Of a DNA stretch of 64,000 nucleotides, positions 37,707 to 46,618 are shown one piece after another; position 1 is the stretch's first letter; each line of letters begins with the position of its first letter. A program made the translations under genes and the position numbers. Under the pieces are notes generated by a model. It did not search any database. It had not been told where the DNA came from and was given only the letters and a program-made list of their open reading frames with translations. This DNA is from Pelistega ratti. Its GTDB lineage: Bacteria; Pseudomonadota; Gammaproteobacteria; Burkholderiales; Burkholderiaceae_B. Where the stretch lies: contig NZ_CP047165.1 of assembly GCF_009833965.1 (NCBI RefSeq), forward strand, positions 1,054,001-1,118,000, in the 5' to 3' direction.

Positions 37707-39380
37707 ATGAACAAACTGCCAATCAATATCCATGATTTATTAACACAACGTACTATAGAAAGTGAACGTATTGAATATAAAGAGGGATGGAATCCAGAGC
37801 GTATTTTGCACACTATTTGTGCCTTTGCAAATGATTTTCATAATTTAGGTGGTGGCTATATTGTTATTGGAGTAAAAGAAAAAGATGGTATGCCGCAATT
37901 ACCCCCTGTTGGTTTATCTCATAGTGAAATCGATCGTATCCAAAAAGAATTGCTCAATTTAGAACACTATGCGATTCAACCTAGTTTTAATACCTTAACA
38001 GCCACTTATGACATCCAAGGTAAAGCTATTTTAGTTTTATGGGTAAGTGGCGGTGAAGTACGTCCCTATAAAGCTAAAAAAAGCTTAGCTAAAGATAATA
38101 AAGAGTGGGCTTACTATATTCGTAAACATAGCAGTACAGTTATGGCTACCGGTGCAGATGAACAAGAATTAATCAGTTTAGCTAATAGAGTCCCATTTGA
38201 TGACCGTTTACATATTACTGCGACATTAAATGATTTAGAACCACACTTAGTTCGTGAATTTCTAAAAGATATAAAAAGTGATTTATCTTCTATAGCCAAA
38301 AATCTATCTATTGAAGAATTAGCACTACGAATGAATATTGCTGGTGGTACATCTGAAGCCTTATTTCCCAAAAATGTAGGGTTAATGTTTTTTAATAGTC
38401 AACCTAACCGTTTTTTCCCTTATACCCAAATTGATGTAGTTTATTTTCCTGAAGGGGCTGGTGGTCAATCTTTTGAAGAAAAAATATTTCAAGGTCCTCT
38501 AGCACAAATGACGAAAGATGCATTGAATTTCATTAAAAATAATTATGTACAAGAAAAAATTATTAAACTACCTAATCAAGCAGAAGCGAGACGTTTTTTC
38601 AATTTTCCTTTTGAAGCTATTGAAGAAGCCTTGGTGAATGCAGTTTATCATCGTTCTTATGAATTGCGTGAACCTATTGAAGTCCGTATTGATAATAATG
38701 AAATCAGTATTTTAAGCTACCCCGGTCCGGATCGTTCCATCAAAATGGAGACCTTACAAGCTGGTAAAGCAGTAAGCCGACGTTATAGAAACCGTAGGAT
38801 TGGTGAGTTTTTAAAAGAATTAGAGTTAACAGAAGGTCGTTCCACTGGTATTCCAACTATTTTGAATGTAATGGCACATAATGGATCACCTATGCCGATT
38901 TTTGAAACTGATGATGACCGAACTTATTTTATAATTCGATTACCCATTCACAAAGAATTTATTTTAGAAAATAAGCATTATACATTAATTGACCAAGATA
39001 GTAATAAGAAGACTAATTTAGTTACCGACCCAGTCACCGACCCAGTCACCGACCCAGTCACCGACCCAGTCACCGACCCAGTCACCGACCCAGTCACCGA
39101 CCCAGTCACCGACCCAGTTACCGACCCAGTCACCGACCCAGTCAGTAGCCAAGTTATTTCATTACTACATTCATTAAATATTCAAGAAATGGGTACAAAA
39201 GAGTTAATGGAAACGCTAAGTTTACTTCATCGTCATACATTTAGAAATAACTATATTCAGCCTGCTTTATCACTCAACTTAATTGAAATGACTATTCCTG
39301 ATAAACCCAACAGTCGTTATCAAAAATACCGTTTGACCACACAGGGAAGAAAATTACTGTCTCAATTAAAGAAAAAATAG
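37707..39380 (+). CDS. AlbA_2-domain ATP-binding protein with VTDP repeat
   Basis: A 557-residue protein of the COG2865 type. The N-terminal AlbA_2 (schlafen-like) domain (about 12-140) has ESERIEYKEGWN and GGGYIVIGVKE. The HATPase_c_4/RecG-C-like domain (about 290-400) has EAIEEALVNAVYHRSY and GRSTGIPTILNVM. A linker of ten VTDP repeats (about 439-478) and a C-terminal winged-helix-like domain (about 480-557) follow. Such proteins are called transcriptional regulators or helicase-related, and several are near defence genes. The precise role is unknown. The gene is monocistronic and flanked by AT-rich gaps, so it is probably accessory. Confidence 0.8.
   Translation: MNKLPINIHDLLTQRTIESERIEYKEGWNPERILHTICAFANDFHNLGGGYIVIGVKEKDGMPQLPPVGLSHSEIDRIQKELLNLEHYAIQPSFNTLTATYDIQGKAILVLWVSGGEVRPYKAKKSLAKDNKEWAYYIRKHSSTVMATGADEQELISLANRVPFDDRLHITATLNDLEPHLVREFLKDIKSDLSSIAKNLSIEELALRMNIAGGTSEALFPKNVGLMFFNSQPNRFFPYTQIDVVYFPEGAGGQSFEEKIFQGPLAQMTKDALNFIKNNYVQEKIIKLPNQAEARRFFNFPFEAIEEALVNAVYHRSYELREPIEVRIDNNEISILSYPGPDRSIKMETLQAGKAVSRRYRNRRIGEFLKELELTEGRSTGIPTILNVMAHNGSPMPIFETDDDRTYFIIRLPIHKEFILENKHYTLIDQDSNKKTNLVTDPVTDPVTDPVTDPVTDPVTDPVTDPVTDPVTDPVTDPVSSQVISLLHSLNIQEMGTKELMETLSLLHRHTFRNNYIQPALSLNLIEMTIPDKPNSRYQKYRLTTQGRKLLSQLKKK
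39021..39140 (+). repeat. 10 x 12-bp in-frame tandem repeat
   Basis: Ten 12-bp units of GTYACCGACCCA without gaps. Units 1 and 9 have GTT and the rest have GTC. They encode VTDP ten times. Copy-number change by slippage would lengthen or shorten the linker without a frameshift. Confidence 0.95.
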
Positions 39381-39468
39381 TCATAAGTAGGCTAGTTTAT
39401 TCTATAAACTACCATAAAATATATTAAGGAACTCCTTCTAATCCATCATTTCTACTATGTCTATAAGG

Positions 39469-39966
39469 TTAAATAGTATTAAAAACCTTAGATAAAGGAT
39501 AAAATAAGGCTTCTTTATCATTAATTAAACTATCAAATGGTATAAAGCTCAAGTATTTATAAAAATTACTCGCCTTACTATCTTTTGCAACAACAATAAC
39601 AGCAGCAACTGCTAATGCATTCTTTTTAACTCGTTCAATGGCATCATAAATTAATATTGATCCAAATCCCTTACCTTCAAATTTTTTATCTATTGCCAAA
39701 CGTCCTATTAATGCAACAGGTAATACTTCATAAGAAGCTCTTTTTTGAACTATTTTTGGAAAACTTGTTAGAAGGACTGAACTTGCTGAAATAGTGTAAT
39801 ATCCTACAGTTTCATTTGTATCAGAGATTAAAACATAGCACTTTGCTAAACCACGCTTTTGATCTTGAGAGGCAAATTGTTTGAAATATTCATTTAGTTC
39901 CTCAGAACAACTCAAAAAATCCTTTCTATTAATGGATGATGATAGTTCAACAAATGAATATGCCAT
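39469..39966 (-). CDS. GNAT-family toxin (TacT/AtaT type)
   Basis: A 165-residue GNAT acetyltransferase. The acetyl-CoA-binding segment lies in LIGRLAIDKKFEGKGFGSILIYDAI (about residues 85-110), with the typical FYKYLSFIPF near the C-terminus. TacT-type toxins acetylate aminoacyl-tRNA and block translation. Its ATG follows the antitoxin stop codon with no gap (TAGATG), so it is translationally coupled. Confidence 0.88.
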   Translation of the reverse strand: MAYSFVELSSSINRKDFLSCSEELNEYFKQFASQDQKRGLAKCYVLISDTNETVGYYTISASSVLLTSFPKIVQKRASYEVLPVALIGRLAIDKKFEGKGFGSILIYDAIERVKKNALAVAAVIVVAKDSKASNFYKYLSFIPFDSLINDKEALFYPLSKVFNTI

Positions 39967-40245
39967 CTATTCGTCCTGTAAGAGTAACTGACGTCGTTGA
40001 GTCGCTCGTTTCATCGCATCGTTAGGTTCATAATCTTGTGATAAGGCATTAATAAGTTTATGTTGGTCGCTCACCATTAACTCAATTAAAGCATGCTCTT
40101 TAATTGATTTTGTTGCTTCAGCATAAGCCGCATTTACCACAAACTCTGTCACTGACTTACCCGTTATTTTAGCTGCTTGCTTAATGATATTATAAATATC
40201 TTGTTGAAGTCTTGCTTCAAGACGAGCAAATGATACTTTTTCCAT
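39967..40245 (-). CDS. DUF1778 antitoxin (TacA type)
   Basis: A 92-residue protein with an N-terminal ribbon-helix-helix DNA-binding segment (KVSFARLEARLQQDIYNIIKQAAKITGKSVTEFVVNAAYAEA) and a C-terminal tail expected to wrap the toxin. The gene lies upstream of the GNAT toxin in the same operon. It should autoregulate through the palindrome at 40274-40292. Confidence 0.9.
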   Translation of the reverse strand: MEKVSFARLEARLQQDIYNIIKQAAKITGKSVTEFVVNAAYAEATKSIKEHALIELMVSDQHKLINALSQDYEPNDAMKRATQRRQLLLQDE

Positions 40246-40273
40246 ATATACTCCTATAAATTACTTATATACG

Positions 40274-40292
40274 ATACGGCAAATAGCCGTAT
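40274..40292. promoter_or_regulatory. Palindromic operator of the TA operon
   Basis: A perfect inverted repeat ATACGGC-AAATA-GCCGTAT, 29 bp upstream of the antitoxin ATG. Size and position fit a ribbon-helix-helix operator for TacA-type autorepression. Confidence 0.7.
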
Positions 40293-40460
40293 TTTTCAAT
40301 AAAATATGATAGAAGTACAAAACATAATAAACTACCTAGTATGTATTGATACGTTCATCACTAAGCTATAAGTACCTATTGTAGGGTGATTTTTATTATT
40401 TGCCAATATATCAAACTCCTTATAGGACAATATTATCCTAGTTAGCACCACAAAAACAAA

Positions 40461-40483
40461 CACCCCCTAGAGACTAGGGGGTG
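40461..40483 (-). terminator. Terminator of porin gene 1
   Basis: A perfect 10-bp stem CACCCCCTAG/CTAGGGGGTG with an AGA loop. On the minus strand it is followed by TTTGTTTTTG. Confidence 0.9.
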
Positions 40484-40524
40484 TGCGTTTTATATTGGAA
40501 AGGGACTAAACCCTTATACCACTA

Positions 40525-41781
40525 TTAGAAGCGGTGTTGTAAACCAAGAACGAATTGTTGTGTTGTTGTTTTAGCAAATTCATTAGGTTCTTTGTATTTA
40601 GTTTTGCCAAGGCTACCTAATAAGTAAACGTGTGTACGTTTAGATAGGTTGTGTTGGTAAGCTAAACTGAAGATGTGAGCGTTTGCACGGAAATCATCAA
40701 ATTCACGGTGTTTAACACGACCACCTTGGTAACCAAAGATAACTTTACCTGCTTCACCTACAGGTGCTGTTAAACCAGCAAACCATGCTTGTGTACGTAA
40801 ACCTTTAGTATCAAGTTCTGAAGCTAAAGTTGAATATACTGGACGACCATTAGCATCAAGCTCTTGACCATATACTCTACCTAATAACTCATAAGCATTA
40901 CCAAAGTCACCATTTACTACGCCATCACGTTGTTGACCATAGCCTAAGTGTAATTTAACTACATCAAAGTCATACGCACCTGCAACAATCCAAGATTTTG
41001 CTTTGCTATCTGAAGTAGTGTCACCGTTAAGTTCTTTTTTATTACGGTTGTAGTCAAATGCCACACCTAACTCAACAGGGCCATTGTTGTAACCTAAACC
41101 GAAAGAGAAACCATTAGTTTTGGTTTTTTCAACAGTTTTAGAAGCTGCTGTTGAAGTTGTTGTTTTCTCATCACTAGAGATAACCGCTACACCAAATTTG
41201 AAACCATCAAAGTTTGGAGATACATATTTGATTGTTGGTGTTTGACGAGCAGTGATAGAAGCACCGAATGTAGATTCGGCTGTTGCTTGACCAAAGCTAG
41301 TACCAAATGGATCAATACCTGCGATAAAATCGTCAGCTAAGTTGTATTGACGACCGATAGTGAATGTACCCCAGCTTTCACCTGTTAAACCCACAATCGC
41401 TTTACGACCGAATAAAGCACCGCCTTGAGTAGAAGTACCAGAAGCAGGCTCAAAACCAGACTCTAATTGGAAGATTGCTGATGTACCATTACCTAAGTCT
41501 TCAGACCCTTTTAAACCCCAACGAGAACTGTTTTTAACATTGGTTACAGCACCAACTGTACGGTTTTTAATTTGTTTGTTTACTGCTTCAGTATATACAA
41601 AAGGACTTTCTGTTGTACCCGCTCCAGAACGAGTGAAAACACCTGTATCTTTAAATGTTGTTTTAGTTTGTTCATAACCAAAACCAACGTCAACTAAACC
41701 ATATAGTGTTACTGATGACTCAGCATGAGCAACGCCTGCAAAACCTACTGCTAAAGCTGCTACTAATAATGACTTTTTCAT
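40525..41781 (-). CDS. Outer-membrane porin 1 (Burkholderiales type)
   Basis: A 418-residue general porin of the gram-negative porin family. A Sec signal peptide (MKKSLLVAALAVGFAGVAHA) precedes SSVTLYGLVDVGFGYEQTKT. Core segments SSRWGLKGSEDLGNGTSAIFQLESGF and GRKAIVGLTGESWGTFTIGRQ line the barrel, and the protein ends in aromatic RF for BAM recognition. It forms trimeric 16-strand pores for small hydrophilic solutes. The ribosome site GGAGAT and the upstream promoter block are shared with the three other porins here. It most resembles porin 4 in its loops. Confidence 0.94.
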   Translation of the reverse strand: MKKSLLVAALAVGFAGVAHAESSVTLYGLVDVGFGYEQTKTTFKDTGVFTRSGAGTTESPFVYTEAVNKQIKNRTVGAVTNVKNSSRWGLKGSEDLGNGTSAIFQLESGFEPASGTSTQGGALFGRKAIVGLTGESWGTFTIGRQYNLADDFIAGIDPFGTSFGQATAESTFGASITARQTPTIKYVSPNFDGFKFGVAVISSDEKTTTSTAASKTVEKTKTNGFSFGLGYNNGPVELGVAFDYNRNKKELNGDTTSDSKAKSWIVAGAYDFDVVKLHLGYGQQRDGVVNGDFGNAYELLGRVYGQELDANGRPVYSTLASELDTKGLRTQAWFAGLTAPVGEAGKVIFGYQGGRVKHREFDDFRANAHIFSLAYQHNLSKRTHVYLLGSLGKTKYKEPNEFAKTTTQQFVLGLQHRF

Positions 41782-41850
41782 TTAAAATCTCCGTAAGATT
41801 TGATTGACCTGAACAGCGTCTGGTATCAGAACACTATTCTAAAAAAATTT

Positions 41851-41888
41851 CCCTAAAAAGGAACTATGTTTATTGCATCAAATTTTGG
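41851..41888 (-). promoter_or_regulatory. Porin 1 promoter block
   Basis: On the minus strand, CCAAAATTTGATGCAATA with TTGATG as a likely -35, then about 17-18 bp and a TTCCTTTTTAGG -10 region. A matching block at the same distance (about 85-105 bp) precedes each porin. Confidence 0.55.
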
Positions 41889-42144
41889 TAAGAAAAGCTA
41901 GTTTTATTGTTAATAAAGTTTGCAATTTGTGGTTTTTCACCTTAAATTCGTTGTTTTTTTGCTATTTTTTGATGCTTTTATACAACATAAAATTATCATT
42001 ATTTTCTAAATAACTGTAAAAATAGCCACTTAGCTATTTTTGCTCAAAAAATACTTAACTATCAAAACGCTACAAAAGACAAAATCACTTACGTTTCAAT
42101 GCATAATCTAAAAAAATACGCTATTTTCCTTACAGGATATATAA

Positions 42145-42180
42145 AAAAATCTCTCCCTAGGATACCAGAGAGAGATTTTT
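42145..42180 (-). terminator. Terminator of porin gene 2
   Basis: Stem AATCTCTC/GAGAGATT with an inner 14-nt loop. On the minus strand it is followed by a run of seven T. Confidence 0.85.
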
Positions 42181-42205
42181 AGATAAGCATTAAATTATGC
42201 GTACA

Positions 42206-43453
42206 TTAGAAGTAATGAACAAGACCAATTCTAGCTTCTTGATATTTCACTTTAGCAAACTGACCATTTTTATGACTACTTAGTAGTTTACCTTTGTATT
42301 TGGTTTCACCATAGCCACCGATCGCATAGATATAGGTACGTTTAGATAATTTGTGTTTATAGCCAAGTTCATAGATATGTGTATTGATACGTAAGGTATC
42401 AAAATCACTATGTCTGATACGACCACCTTGGTAAGTGAAAGAAAGCTGCCCCATCTCGCCTACTGGTGCAGTAAGACCAGCAAACCAACCTTGTGTACGT
42501 AAACCTTCTGAATTTAAGCGTTTTTTGAAAGATGTTTTCGCTGTTTTCGCCTTATTATCTACTTGGTATGCACCAAGGAAATCATCTACGATACCAAAGC
42601 CTGAACCCAAGACACCATCATGTTGCTGACCATAAGCTAAGTGTAATTTCACCACTTCAAAGTCATAAGCAGCACCAATAGACCAACCTTTGATTTTACG
42701 CTCATAGTTTTCAATCACCTTACCACTACTATCTTTTTCATTTTCACCCTTTTCACGGTTATATTCAAAAGCAGCACCTAATTCAAGAGGACCATTGTTA
42801 TAGTTTAGACCAAAAGCCACACCATTTCGCACTTTTCTACTCGTAACTTCTTTTTCTCCCACTGTTTTTTCGGTTGTTTTTTCATCACCTGAAAGGACAA
42901 CCACACCAAATTTAAAACCATCTAAATTAGGCGATAAATATTTAATCGTTGGTGATTGGCGTGTAGAAATAGATCCTGCTAAGGTTGAGCCAGCAGCACC
43001 ATTGCTCCAACCCACATCAGCAAAAGACACCATATCATCCGCAACGCTATTTTGACGACCGATGGTTAATGTACCCCAGTTTTTACTTTTCAGGCCAATA
43101 ATTGCCTTACGTCCAAATAAAGCACCTCCTTGCGTTGATTTACCTGTTTCAGGATTAAAGCCACCCTCAAGTTGGAAGATAGCGGATGTACCGTTACCTA
43201 AGTCTTCCGATCCTTTTAAGCCCCAACGAGAGCTTGTGGCGATATTAGGCTTAATACCTGTAGAACGTACTTTAGTCGTACCTGCTACAACAGGTTTTTT
43301 ATCTTTGTACACATGATTAATACCTTGGTTAATAGTTGTTTTGGTTTGTTCATAACCTGCACCAAAGTCAATACGACCATACAAACTCACATCTGCTTGT
43401 GCCGTACTAGCAAAACCAGCTGCTAATGCAGCGACTAATAATGATTTTTTCAT
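42206..43453 (-). CDS. Outer-membrane porin 2
   Basis: A 415-residue porin with a signal peptide (MKKSLLVAALAAGFASTAQA) and mature start DVSLYGRIDFGAGYEQTKTT. It keeps the SSRWGLKGSEDLGNGTSAIFQLEGGF core and ends in YF. It is closely similar to porin 3 throughout, including VGWSNGAAGSTLAGSISTRQ against VGWWYGSADSTIVGAISTRQ, so the two are a recent duplicate pair. They differ mainly in predicted loops with charged Lys/Glu insertions. Confidence 0.94.
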   Translation of the reverse strand: MKKSLLVAALAAGFASTAQADVSLYGRIDFGAGYEQTKTTINQGINHVYKDKKPVVAGTTKVRSTGIKPNIATSSRWGLKGSEDLGNGTSAIFQLEGGFNPETGKSTQGGALFGRKAIIGLKSKNWGTLTIGRQNSVADDMVSFADVGWSNGAAGSTLAGSISTRQSPTIKYLSPNLDGFKFGVVVLSGDEKTTEKTVGEKEVTSRKVRNGVAFGLNYNNGPLELGAAFEYNREKGENEKDSSGKVIENYERKIKGWSIGAAYDFEVVKLHLAYGQQHDGVLGSGFGIVDDFLGAYQVDNKAKTAKTSFKKRLNSEGLRTQGWFAGLTAPVGEMGQLSFTYQGGRIRHSDFDTLRINTHIYELGYKHKLSKRTYIYAIGGYGETKYKGKLLSSHKNGQFAKVKYQEARIGLVHYF

Positions 43454-43520
43454 CTACGATCTCCGTAATATTTACACAGTGAAACAGTGTCTCTTACTGG
43501 CACACTGTCTATAAAGACAT

Positions 43521-43558
43521 CCAAAATCTAGGAGCTGCATTTAGCCCACCAGATTTTG
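43521..43558 (-). promoter_or_regulatory. Porin 2 promoter block (diverged)
   Basis: On the minus strand, CAAAATCTGGTGGGCTAAAT then TAGATT. It aligns with the other three blocks in position but has a changed -35 region, which may mean weaker or different control. Confidence 0.4.
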
Positions 43559-43701
43559 ATATACGAAGTGTAGTAAATTTTGTAAGTAAATTTTATTACT
43601 TGTAAATTTTTATAATTTTATGTTGTTTTTTTGCTCTATTCAGATGTTTTTATACAACAAACTTTTTAAAACAAGAATTCTCTATTTTTCAAGTAATAAA
43701 A

Positions 43702-43738
43702 ATCCCTTTCTAAAGAAAGTAACTCCTTAGAAAGGGAT
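43702..43738 (-). terminator. Terminator of porin gene 3
   Basis: A perfect 12-bp stem ATCCCTTTCTAA/TTAGAAAGGGAT with a 13-nt loop. On the minus strand it is followed by TTTTTATT. Confidence 0.88.
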
Positions 43739-43775
43739 ATAACTAATACGTTAAAACATAAAATTATTGACTAGA

Positions 43776-45020
43776 TTAGAAGCGATGGACCAAACCAACT
43801 CTAAAATCTTTATATTTCACTTTAGCAAATTGACCATGTTTATTGCCATTTAATACTTTACCTTTAAACTTGGTTTCGCCATACGCACCAACAAAGGCGA
43901 TATAGGTTCGTTTAGACAGTTTGTGTTTATAGGCAAGCTCATAGATGTGTGAATTAATCCGTAAGGTATCAAAATCACTATGTTTTACACGACCGCCTTG
44001 GTAGGTAAAGGTTACTTCGCCCATCTCACCCACTGGTGCAGTAACACCGGTAAACCAACCTTTGGTACGAAGTCCTTTAGAATTCAGGCGAGTTTTAAAC
44101 TTCATCAATGGTTCATTCTCTTTTTGTACATAGTAGCTATCTAGGAAATAGTCCAAAATCCCCATATAGTCCCCAGTACCCAAGACACCATCATGTTGCT
44201 GACCATAGGCTAAGTGTAATTTCACCACATCAAAATCATAAGCCCCAGCAACAGACCACCCCTTAATCTTACGATTATAATCGATAGTATCTGCTACATT
44301 TTTACCTTGTTCACGGTTATATTCAAAGGCTGCACCTAATTCAAGCGGACCGCTATTGTAATTTAGACCAATAGCCGCACCATTTCGTTTTTTCTTGGTT
44401 ATTTTTTCGTTGCCATCAGGTGTTTCTTCGGTTGTTTTTTCATCACCTGAAAGGACAGCAACACCAAATTTAAATCCTTCTAAATCAGGTGATAAGTATT
44501 TAATAGTTGGAGATTGACGAGTAGAAATAGCCCCTACAATCGTAGAGTCAGCCGATCCATACCACCAGCCCACATCGGCAAAGGCAACAAGATCATCTGC
44601 CACACTATATTGACGACCAATGGTTAATGTACCCCATTTTTCACCTGTTAACCCTAAAACAGCATAACGCCCAAATAAAGCACCCCCCTGTGTTGATTTA
44701 CCTGTGGTAGGGTTAAAACCAGCTTCCACTTGGAAAATAGCAGATGTCCCGTTGCCTAAATCTTCCGATCCTTTTAAGCCCCAACGAGAACTGGTAATAT
44801 TATTCCCTCTAATACCAATAGAACGCTCTTTGACTGTACCTGCTCTTAATGCATTTTTCCCCTCTGCATCATGGTACATATTACTAATATCTTGATAGAG
44901 TGTTGTTTTGGTTTGTTCATAAGCAGCACCAAAATTTACTCTTCCATAAAGTTTTACCTCTGCCTGTGCCGTGCTTGCAAAACCAACTGCCAATGCAGCG
45001 ACTAATAGTGATTTTCTCAT
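43776..45020 (-). CDS. Outer-membrane porin 3
   Basis: A 414-residue porin with signal peptide MRKSLLVAALAVGFASTAQA and mature start EVKLYGRVNFGAAYEQTKTT. The core SSRWGLKGSEDLGNGTSAIFQVEAGF and the C-terminal RF are present. It is the closest paralogue of porin 2. Basic Lys-rich loops (for example KITKKKRNG) suggest anion preference, which is an inference only. Confidence 0.94.
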   Translation of the reverse strand: MRKSLLVAALAVGFASTAQAEVKLYGRVNFGAAYEQTKTTLYQDISNMYHDAEGKNALRAGTVKERSIGIRGNNITSSRWGLKGSEDLGNGTSAIFQVEAGFNPTTGKSTQGGALFGRYAVLGLTGEKWGTLTIGRQYSVADDLVAFADVGWWYGSADSTIVGAISTRQSPTIKYLSPDLEGFKFGVAVLSGDEKTTEETPDGNEKITKKKRNGAAIGLNYNSGPLELGAAFEYNREQGKNVADTIDYNRKIKGWSVAGAYDFDVVKLHLAYGQQHDGVLGTGDYMGILDYFLDSYYVQKENEPLMKFKTRLNSKGLRTKGWFTGVTAPVGEMGEVTFTYQGGRVKHSDFDTLRINSHIYELAYKHKLSKRTYIAFVGAYGETKFKGKVLNGNKHGQFAKVKYKDFRVGLVHRF

Positions 45021-45077
45021 CTACAATCTCCGTAATAAATTTTAACTTTAAAAATTAGTCTTTTAACATTAAAGTTT

Positions 45078-45117
45078 CCCTTAATAGGAAAACGGTATTT
45101 AGTACATCAAATTTTGG
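45078..45117 (-). promoter_or_regulatory. Porin 3 promoter block
   Basis: On the minus strand, CCAAAATTTGATGTACTAAA with TTGATG as -35, then TTTTCCTATTAAGGG containing a possible -10 (TATTAA) after 18 bp. Confidence 0.55.
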
Positions 45118-45217
45118 ATAAGAAATCTATTAGTAATATTACTAATTATTACTTTTTATATTTTTTTATATTATTTGGGGGCTATTTACATCATCACGAT
45201 AGATAAAACCCAAAAAA

Positions 45218-45245
45218 TAACCCCCCTAGTTTCCTAGAGGGGTTA
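45218..45245 (-). terminator. Terminator of porin gene 4
   Basis: Stem TAACCCC/GGGGTTA with an inner CTAG/CTAG separated by one mismatch. On the minus strand TTATTTTTTGGG follows. Confidence 0.85.
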
Positions 45246-45293
45246 CCTGTTCAGGTCAATTTATTGGTATGCTTTTAGCATACTTGCCACTGA

Positions 45294-46520
45294 TTAGAAG
45301 TGGTGTTGTAAACCAACGATAGCTTGAGTAGTACGTGATTTAACTCTTCTTTCGTAACCAGAAGATTTCGCTTCACCGTATGAACCTAATACATAAACGT
45401 TAGTACGTTTAGAAAGGTCATGTTGGTAACCTAAGCTATAGATATGTGTATTTACACGACCGTTGTATGAGTTGTGTTTGATACGACCACCTTGGTAGCT
45501 GAATAATGCTTTACCATTGTCAGCTACTGGTACAGTGAAACCACCGAACCAAGATTGAGCACGTAAACCTTTATTGCTGATGTTATCACCACCGTAAATT
45601 ACATGAGCAACTTGTTGAGTCGCATCAAATAGACCGTAGTTAGCTACACCGTTACGAGTAGCATCTTCATTAACATCGTTTACGAAACCATCACGTTGTT
45701 GACCGTAACCTAAGTGTAATTTCACAACGTCAAAGTCATAAGCAGCACCGATAGCCCATGCTTTTGCTTTGCTATCAATATCAGTAGTATTTACACCATT
45801 AAGGGTTTCTTTATCTTTTTGACGGCTATAGTCAAAAGTAGCTGCCAAAGATAAAGGACCATTATCATAGCCTAGACCAACAGACACACCACCGTCTTGT
45901 TTTTTATCAACGTTTTTGTAGTTTAATGCAGTTGTTTTAACTTTAGAGTCACTACCACTTACTGCTAAACCAAATTTGAAACCTTCAAAGTTTGGTGATA
46001 AGTATTTGATGGTTGGTGTTTGTACAGCAGAGATAGAACCACCGAAAGTAGAGTTAGCACCTGCTTGACCCCAGTCAGTACCGAATGGATCGATTGGCGC
46101 TAAGATGTCATCAGCCACGTTGTGTTGACGACCGATGGTTAATGTACCCCAGCTTTCACCAGTTAAACCGATAATGGCACGACGATTGAATAATGAGTCG
46201 CCTGTGCTACCAGTTTCTAAGTCAAAACCAGATTCTAATTGGAAGATCGCAGCAGTACCGTTGCCTAACTCTTCAATACCTTTTAAACCGAAACGGCTTT
46301 GTTGTTTAGCACCGTTGTTTAAACCGAAATCACGAGTTTTTTTCGTAGCATTTGTAGCAATAACGTTACCGTTAGCATCAACTACATTAGCACCAGTAGT
46401 TTTAGTTTGTGTGTAACCAATACCAGCATCAACGATACCGTATAGAGTAACTGATGATTCAGCGTGTGCTACACCAGCGAAGCTAACTGCAAGAGCAGAA
46501 ACTAATAGTGTTTTTTTCAT
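45294..46520 (-). CDS. Outer-membrane porin 4
   Basis: A 408-residue porin with signal peptide MKKTLLVSALAVSFAGVAHA and mature start ESSVTLYGIVDAGIGYTQTKT. It keeps SRFGLKGIEELGNGTAAIFQLESGF and ends in HF. It is closest to porin 1 (shared TPTIKYLSPNFEGFKFG and PFGT segments). It is the first gene of the array in transcription direction and lies next to an iteron-like region. Confidence 0.94.
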   Translation of the reverse strand: MKKTLLVSALAVSFAGVAHAESSVTLYGIVDAGIGYTQTKTTGANVVDANGNVIATNATKKTRDFGLNNGAKQQSRFGLKGIEELGNGTAAIFQLESGFDLETGSTGDSLFNRRAIIGLTGESWGTLTIGRQHNVADDILAPIDPFGTDWGQAGANSTFGGSISAVQTPTIKYLSPNFEGFKFGLAVSGSDSKVKTTALNYKNVDKKQDGGVSVGLGYDNGPLSLAATFDYSRQKDKETLNGVNTTDIDSKAKAWAIGAAYDFDVVKLHLGYGQQRDGFVNDVNEDATRNGVANYGLFDATQQVAHVIYGGDNISNKGLRAQSWFGGFTVPVADNGKALFSYQGGRIKHNSYNGRVNTHIYSLGYQHDLSKRTNVYVLGSYGEAKSSGYERRVKSRTTQAIVGLQHHF

Positions 46521-46581
46521 TTAGAAATCTCCGTAAAATTTAATCAATTTGAGCTATTCCAAAAATCTGTAGCTCAAAAAT

Positions 46582-46618
46582 CTCTACTAGGAAAGCTGTT
46601 ACTATTGCATCAAATTTT
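46582..46618 (-). promoter_or_regulatory. Porin 4 promoter block
   Basis: On the minus strand, GAAAATTTGATGCAATAGTA with TTGATG as -35 and TTTCCTAGTAGAG as the -10 region. Confidence 0.55.

Larger units (their letters stand above)
41782..42205. other. Intergenic region between porins 1 and 2
   Basis: It holds the porin 1 promoter block, then AT-rich DNA with a perfect hairpin AAAAATAGC-CACTTA-GCTATTTTT at 42018-42041. The hairpin has T/A-runs on both strands and could terminate in either direction. The porin 2 terminator follows. Confidence 0.6.
43454..43775. other. Intergenic region between porins 2 and 3
   Basis: It contains the porin 2 promoter block (43521-43558) and the porin 3 terminator (43702-43738). 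The middle is AT-rich with no gene. Confidence 0.6.

Noticed and set aside
39021..39140. Possible CRISPR-like array
   Set aside because: The 12-bp units have no spacers and lie in frame inside a gene, so this is a coding tandem repeat.
39985..40010. Possible extra copy of the structured repeat in the antitoxin gene
   Set aside because: Only about 11 bases match the GAGCGACTCAAC part, on the opposite strand and inside coding sequence, with no stem arms.
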